Shown in pieces: positions 61,812 to 64,000 of a stretch of DNA of 64,000 nucleotides. Position numbers and translations under genes: made by a program. Origin of the DNA: Hungatella hathewayi. Lineage in GTDB: Bacteria; Bacillota; Clostridia; Lachnospirales; Lachnospiraceae. How positions within the stretch are numbered: position 1 is the first letter of the stretch; every line of letters starts with the position of its first letter. The notes beneath the pieces are model-generated. The model worked only from the letters and a program-made list of their open reading frames with translations, made no database searches and was not told the origin of the DNA. The stretch lies in contig CP102274.1 of the NCBI GenBank assembly GCA_025149285.1, positions 268,001-332,000 of the forward strand. Direction: 5' to 3'.

Positions 61812-63692
61812 ATGCGGAAAAGCGGACAGATAACCGTATTTCTAAGTCTGGTTCTGCTGTGCGTCTGCAGTCTGGTGTGCGGGCTCGTGGAGTCCGCCAG
61901 GACTGCTGGAGCAGGCTGGTATTTGAAGTTGGCGGCAGATTCCGCCATGGATTCCGTATTCAGCGGCTATCACCGGGAGGCGTGGGAACAGTACCGGCTT
62001 TTCCTGCTGGAATACGAAGAGGAGGAGGAACCGGGCAGTACGTGGCTGAAATATATGGAGCCGTATATGGAAGAACACGGCTGGTATCCGGCAGTCATAA
62101 AGTCCGCTGCAGTTAAGGGGATTTCCGGTATTACAGATAAACACGGCGCTAATTTAAAACAGGAGATACAGGACTATATGCGGTTTGGTATATGGGATAC
62201 CGTGTCGGAAGAGTCAGAAGCGGAAAATCTGTGGAAGGAGCTTAAAGAGGCGGAATCCCTGCAGCACGTTTCAGAGGCTTACAGCGGTCATGCAAGGGAG
62301 GCGGCCCGCATGGAGCGGGCGCTGGAAGCCATATGGAAATCACTGGAAAGTCAGGAGGAATACAGGCAAAAGGCGGCCGTCAGGCTGGCAGACCGGGATG
62401 GGGCCGGATTCCGGACGGCGGCAAAGCAGCTGAAAAAAGAGGGCGGACGTCTTCCGGGGCTGATAAAGACTTATGAGAAGAATGCCGATGACCTGGCTGC
62501 CCATTTAGAAAAAACGAGAGAGGAGACAAAACAAAAGTGGGAGGATTTAAGTGAAGGTGTGCGGAGCGCTATGGAGGAGGAACTGGCCGGCTACGAATCC
62601 TATATCTCTGAGAATGGAGCCAAACGGCTGGAGATCCGGGCATTAATCCCTGAAGCAGAGGGAAATACAGCAATAATTGACCGTGCAGTGGAACGGTCTT
62701 ATGAGGTTGAAGAGATAATCGCTGAATGGGATGAGGAGGATGAAGGCGGAGGTCCGGATGAGGGGGCGTTATGGGACTCTGTCGAAGTCGTCTGGGACAG
62801 GGTGAAGGTACCGGAGCTTTCCTTTCGGGCAGGCTTAAAGGAAGCGGATAAACAGAATCTTCTGGAACAGATTCAGCAAATGGCAGGACTGAATCTGCTG
62901 ATGCTGGTTCTCCCTGAAGGGGAGGAGGTCTCAAAAGGTGTCATTCAGACAAAGAGTCTCCCATCGGTTCACCATACAGAAGATATTTTAAAAGACAGTT
63001 TTTTGGAGCGCGTATTAACCGATGAATATATAGGCAGATTTTTTACCTGTTTCCGGTCGGAGGACGAAAAGGAGGTGTGCTATGAGCAGGAATATGTGCT
63101 GGGAGGCAAATCGACAGATGAAGAAAATCTGAAATCTGCGGCGGCGAGGATTCTGGCGGTGCGGGAAGGCCTTAATCTCATTCACATTCTGTCGGACAGC
63201 CAGAAGAGAGAGGAAGCCCATGCGCTGGCTGCAGCAATCACCGGTGTTACCGGAACCGCACCGCTTACCGGCATTGTAGCATTCTTTGTCATGACAGTAT
63301 GGGCGCTGGGAGAATCGGCAGCAGATGTAAAGGCTCTCCTGGGCGGAGAACGGGTCCCGCTTATAAAGACAAAGGAGACGTGGAACCTGGATTTAGACGG
63401 ACTCCTGGCTTTGGGAGAACAGGGAAAGGTGGAAGCGGGACAGGAGAAGGGGGTGGGAAAGAACTATGAAGAATACTTAAAGATGCTGATGTTTATGGAA
63501 CCGGCAGAGCGTCTGTATTATCGGGTAATGGATGTAGTCCAGATCAATCTATCCGTAAAACAGCCGGGTTTTACCATGGAACGCTGTGCCTGTCAGGCAG
63601 AGATTGTGGGAACCGGCACCGGAAAACATCTGTTTTGGCTGGGAGGCGATCCGTGTTATACCGTGGAAGTACATACAGACAAAGCATATTAG
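61812..63692 (+). CDS. DUF5702-like membrane protein of the tad locus
   Basis: 626 residues from the ATG at 61812. Seen: an N-terminal QITVFLSLVLLCVCSLVCGL then VESARTAGAGWYLKLAADSA, a pseudopilin-like helix followed by a region typical of DUF5702/TadG-like proteins. A long, strongly acidic, helical coiled-coil middle comes next (about 100-330, many Glu/Lys/Arg). A second hydrophobic segment lies near 495-520 (TGTAPLTGIVAFFVMTVWAL), and the C-terminal part ends CYTVEVHTDKAY. Probably anchored at the membrane with the bulk outside. Exact role in pilus assembly is unknown. Confidence 0.75.
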   Translation: MRKSGQITVFLSLVLLCVCSLVCGLVESARTAGAGWYLKLAADSAMDSVFSGYHREAWEQYRLFLLEYEEEEEPGSTWLKYMEPYMEEHGWYPAVIKSAAVKGISGITDKHGANLKQEIQDYMRFGIWDTVSEESEAENLWKELKEAESLQHVSEAYSGHAREAARMERALEAIWKSLESQEEYRQKAAVRLADRDGAGFRTAAKQLKKEGGRLPGLIKTYEKNADDLAAHLEKTREETKQKWEDLSEGVRSAMEEELAGYESYISENGAKRLEIRALIPEAEGNTAIIDRAVERSYEVEEIIAEWDEEDEGGGPDEGALWDSVEVVWDRVKVPELSFRAGLKEADKQNLLEQIQQMAGLNLLMLVLPEGEEVSKGVIQTKSLPSVHHTEDILKDSFLERVLTDEYIGRFFTCFRSEDEKEVCYEQEYVLGGKSTDEENLKSAAARILAVREGLNLIHILSDSQKREEAHALAAAITGVTGTAPLTGIVAFFVMTVWALGESAADVKALLGGERVPLIKTKETWNLDLDGLLALGEQGKVEAGQEKGVGKNYEEYLKMLMFMEPAERLYYRVMDVVQINLSVKQPGFTMERCACQAEIVGTGTGKHLFWLGGDPCYTVEVHTDKAY

Positions 63693-63710
63693 AACAGGAG
63701 GCGGAGGATA

Positions 63711-64000
63711 ATGCCCTTTTTTCAGCGGCCTTTATCAAAGGATTTAAATAATAAAAGATCAGTTACTCTCCAGGTACGAATCCCCCTTGAGCTTCGCGGC
63801 CTTCCTGGAAAAAGGGTATTATCTTCCGCCTCCATCCGGAGTCTCTGGTGTGTACGGCCATTGGATTGTCTGCGTATGGGGGTCAGTATAACGGTAGAAG
63901 CCGCCCTGGCACTGCCCCTGTTTCTGTTTGCGGTGATGATTTTAATGATGCCCATGATTCTAATGAATGAGAGCAGAAAGATACAGTCAGAGCTGGAACT
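63711..64000 (+). CDS. TadE-like pseudopilin, partial (runs off the window)
   Basis: 96 codons visible from the ATG at 63711, which has ACAGGAGGCGGAGG upstream; no stop before the edge. Seen: a basic N-terminal arm of about 55 residues (MPFFQRPLSKDLNNKRSVTL...), then GVSITVEAALALPLFLFAVM, the TadE hallmark (TVEAALxLP) at the start of a membrane helix. The arm is long for TadE; an ATG at 63876 just before the helix has no good ribosome site. Likely a minor pseudopilin of the same operon. Confidence 0.78.
   Translation, partial: MPFFQRPLSKDLNNKRSVTLQVRIPLELRGLPGKRVLSSASIRSLWCVRPLDCLRMGVSITVEAALALPLFLFAVMILMMPMILMNESRKIQSELE

Noticed and set aside
1..64000. tRNA or rRNA genes
   Set aside because: No cloverleaf-forming segments with GTTCRANNC arms or conserved rRNA sequence were noticed by reading; a tRNAscan run would be needed to exclude them fully.

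Overview
The window reads as chromosome of a low-to-mid GC, anaerobic, spore-lineage Firmicute, most likely a gut Lachnospiraceae (Clostridium/Enterocloster/Lacrimispora-like). Supporting evidence: strong Gram-positive Shine-Dalgarno sites, meso-diaminopimelate dehydrogenase, SpoVG, a two-domain DnaD with a DnaC-type loader, the GlgC/GlgD pair, a PHP-type CpsB with a BY-kinase, and a Tad/Flp pilus locus. I cannot assign a species without a database search.

Region 1 (1 to about 12,000) is clearly AT-richer than the rest and looks like a variable surface-polysaccharide cassette. It is transcribed leftwards: a DUF4422 glycosyltransferase, two LicD-family phosphotransferases, a Wzy-like polymerase, a Wzx-like flippase, and a three-gene phosphonate module. 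The module consists of a three-domain nucleotidyltransferase/cytidylyltransferase/PEP mutase, an iron-type alcohol dehydrogenase and phosphonopyruvate decarboxylase. Together these predict PEP to phosphonopyruvate to phosphonoacetaldehyde to 2-hydroxyethylphosphonate, CMP activation, and LicD transfer onto a glycan. A tyrosine recombinase and a VanZ-family protein sit divergently at the head of the cassette.

Region 2 (12,000 to 17,070) runs rightwards. It has a secreted wall-binding-repeat protein, an unrecognised multi-pass membrane protein, and the capsule control trio CpsB phosphatase, CpsC/Wzz and CpsD tyrosine kinase with a Tyr/Gly tail.

Region 3 (17,190 to 33,860) is housekeeping: murC; a DnaA-box cluster in front of dnaD-dnaC; a long prs; brnQ; a YhaO/YhaN (SbcD/SbcC-like) pair with a broken UTRA-domain remnant behind it; asnS; glgC-glgD-spoVG; ddh; and two small conserved genes.

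Region 4 (33,863 to about 35,761) is a group II intron of class C type, inserted directly behind a rho-independent terminator. A heterodimeric ABC exporter follows.

Region 5 (39,600 to 51,490) is a catabolic regulon: Gfo/Idh dehydrogenase, a complete Opp/Dpp-type ABC importer, a FadR-type GntR regulator, a Cys/Met-metabolism PLP enzyme and a GH36 alpha-galactosidase. The two transcription units carry matching ACCTAT...ATAGGT operators.

Region 6 (51,600 to 56,560) is mostly leftward: an APH-fold kinase, glgB, a GH13 alpha-amylase-family enzyme, a DUF2508 protein and an ArsR regulator. Region 7 (56,675 to the end) is a rightward tad pilus operon (TadV, TadZ, TadA, TadB, TadC, Flp pilin, DUF5702 protein and a TadE-like protein cut by the window edge). 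Its TadA has an in-frame TGA just after the best start codon.
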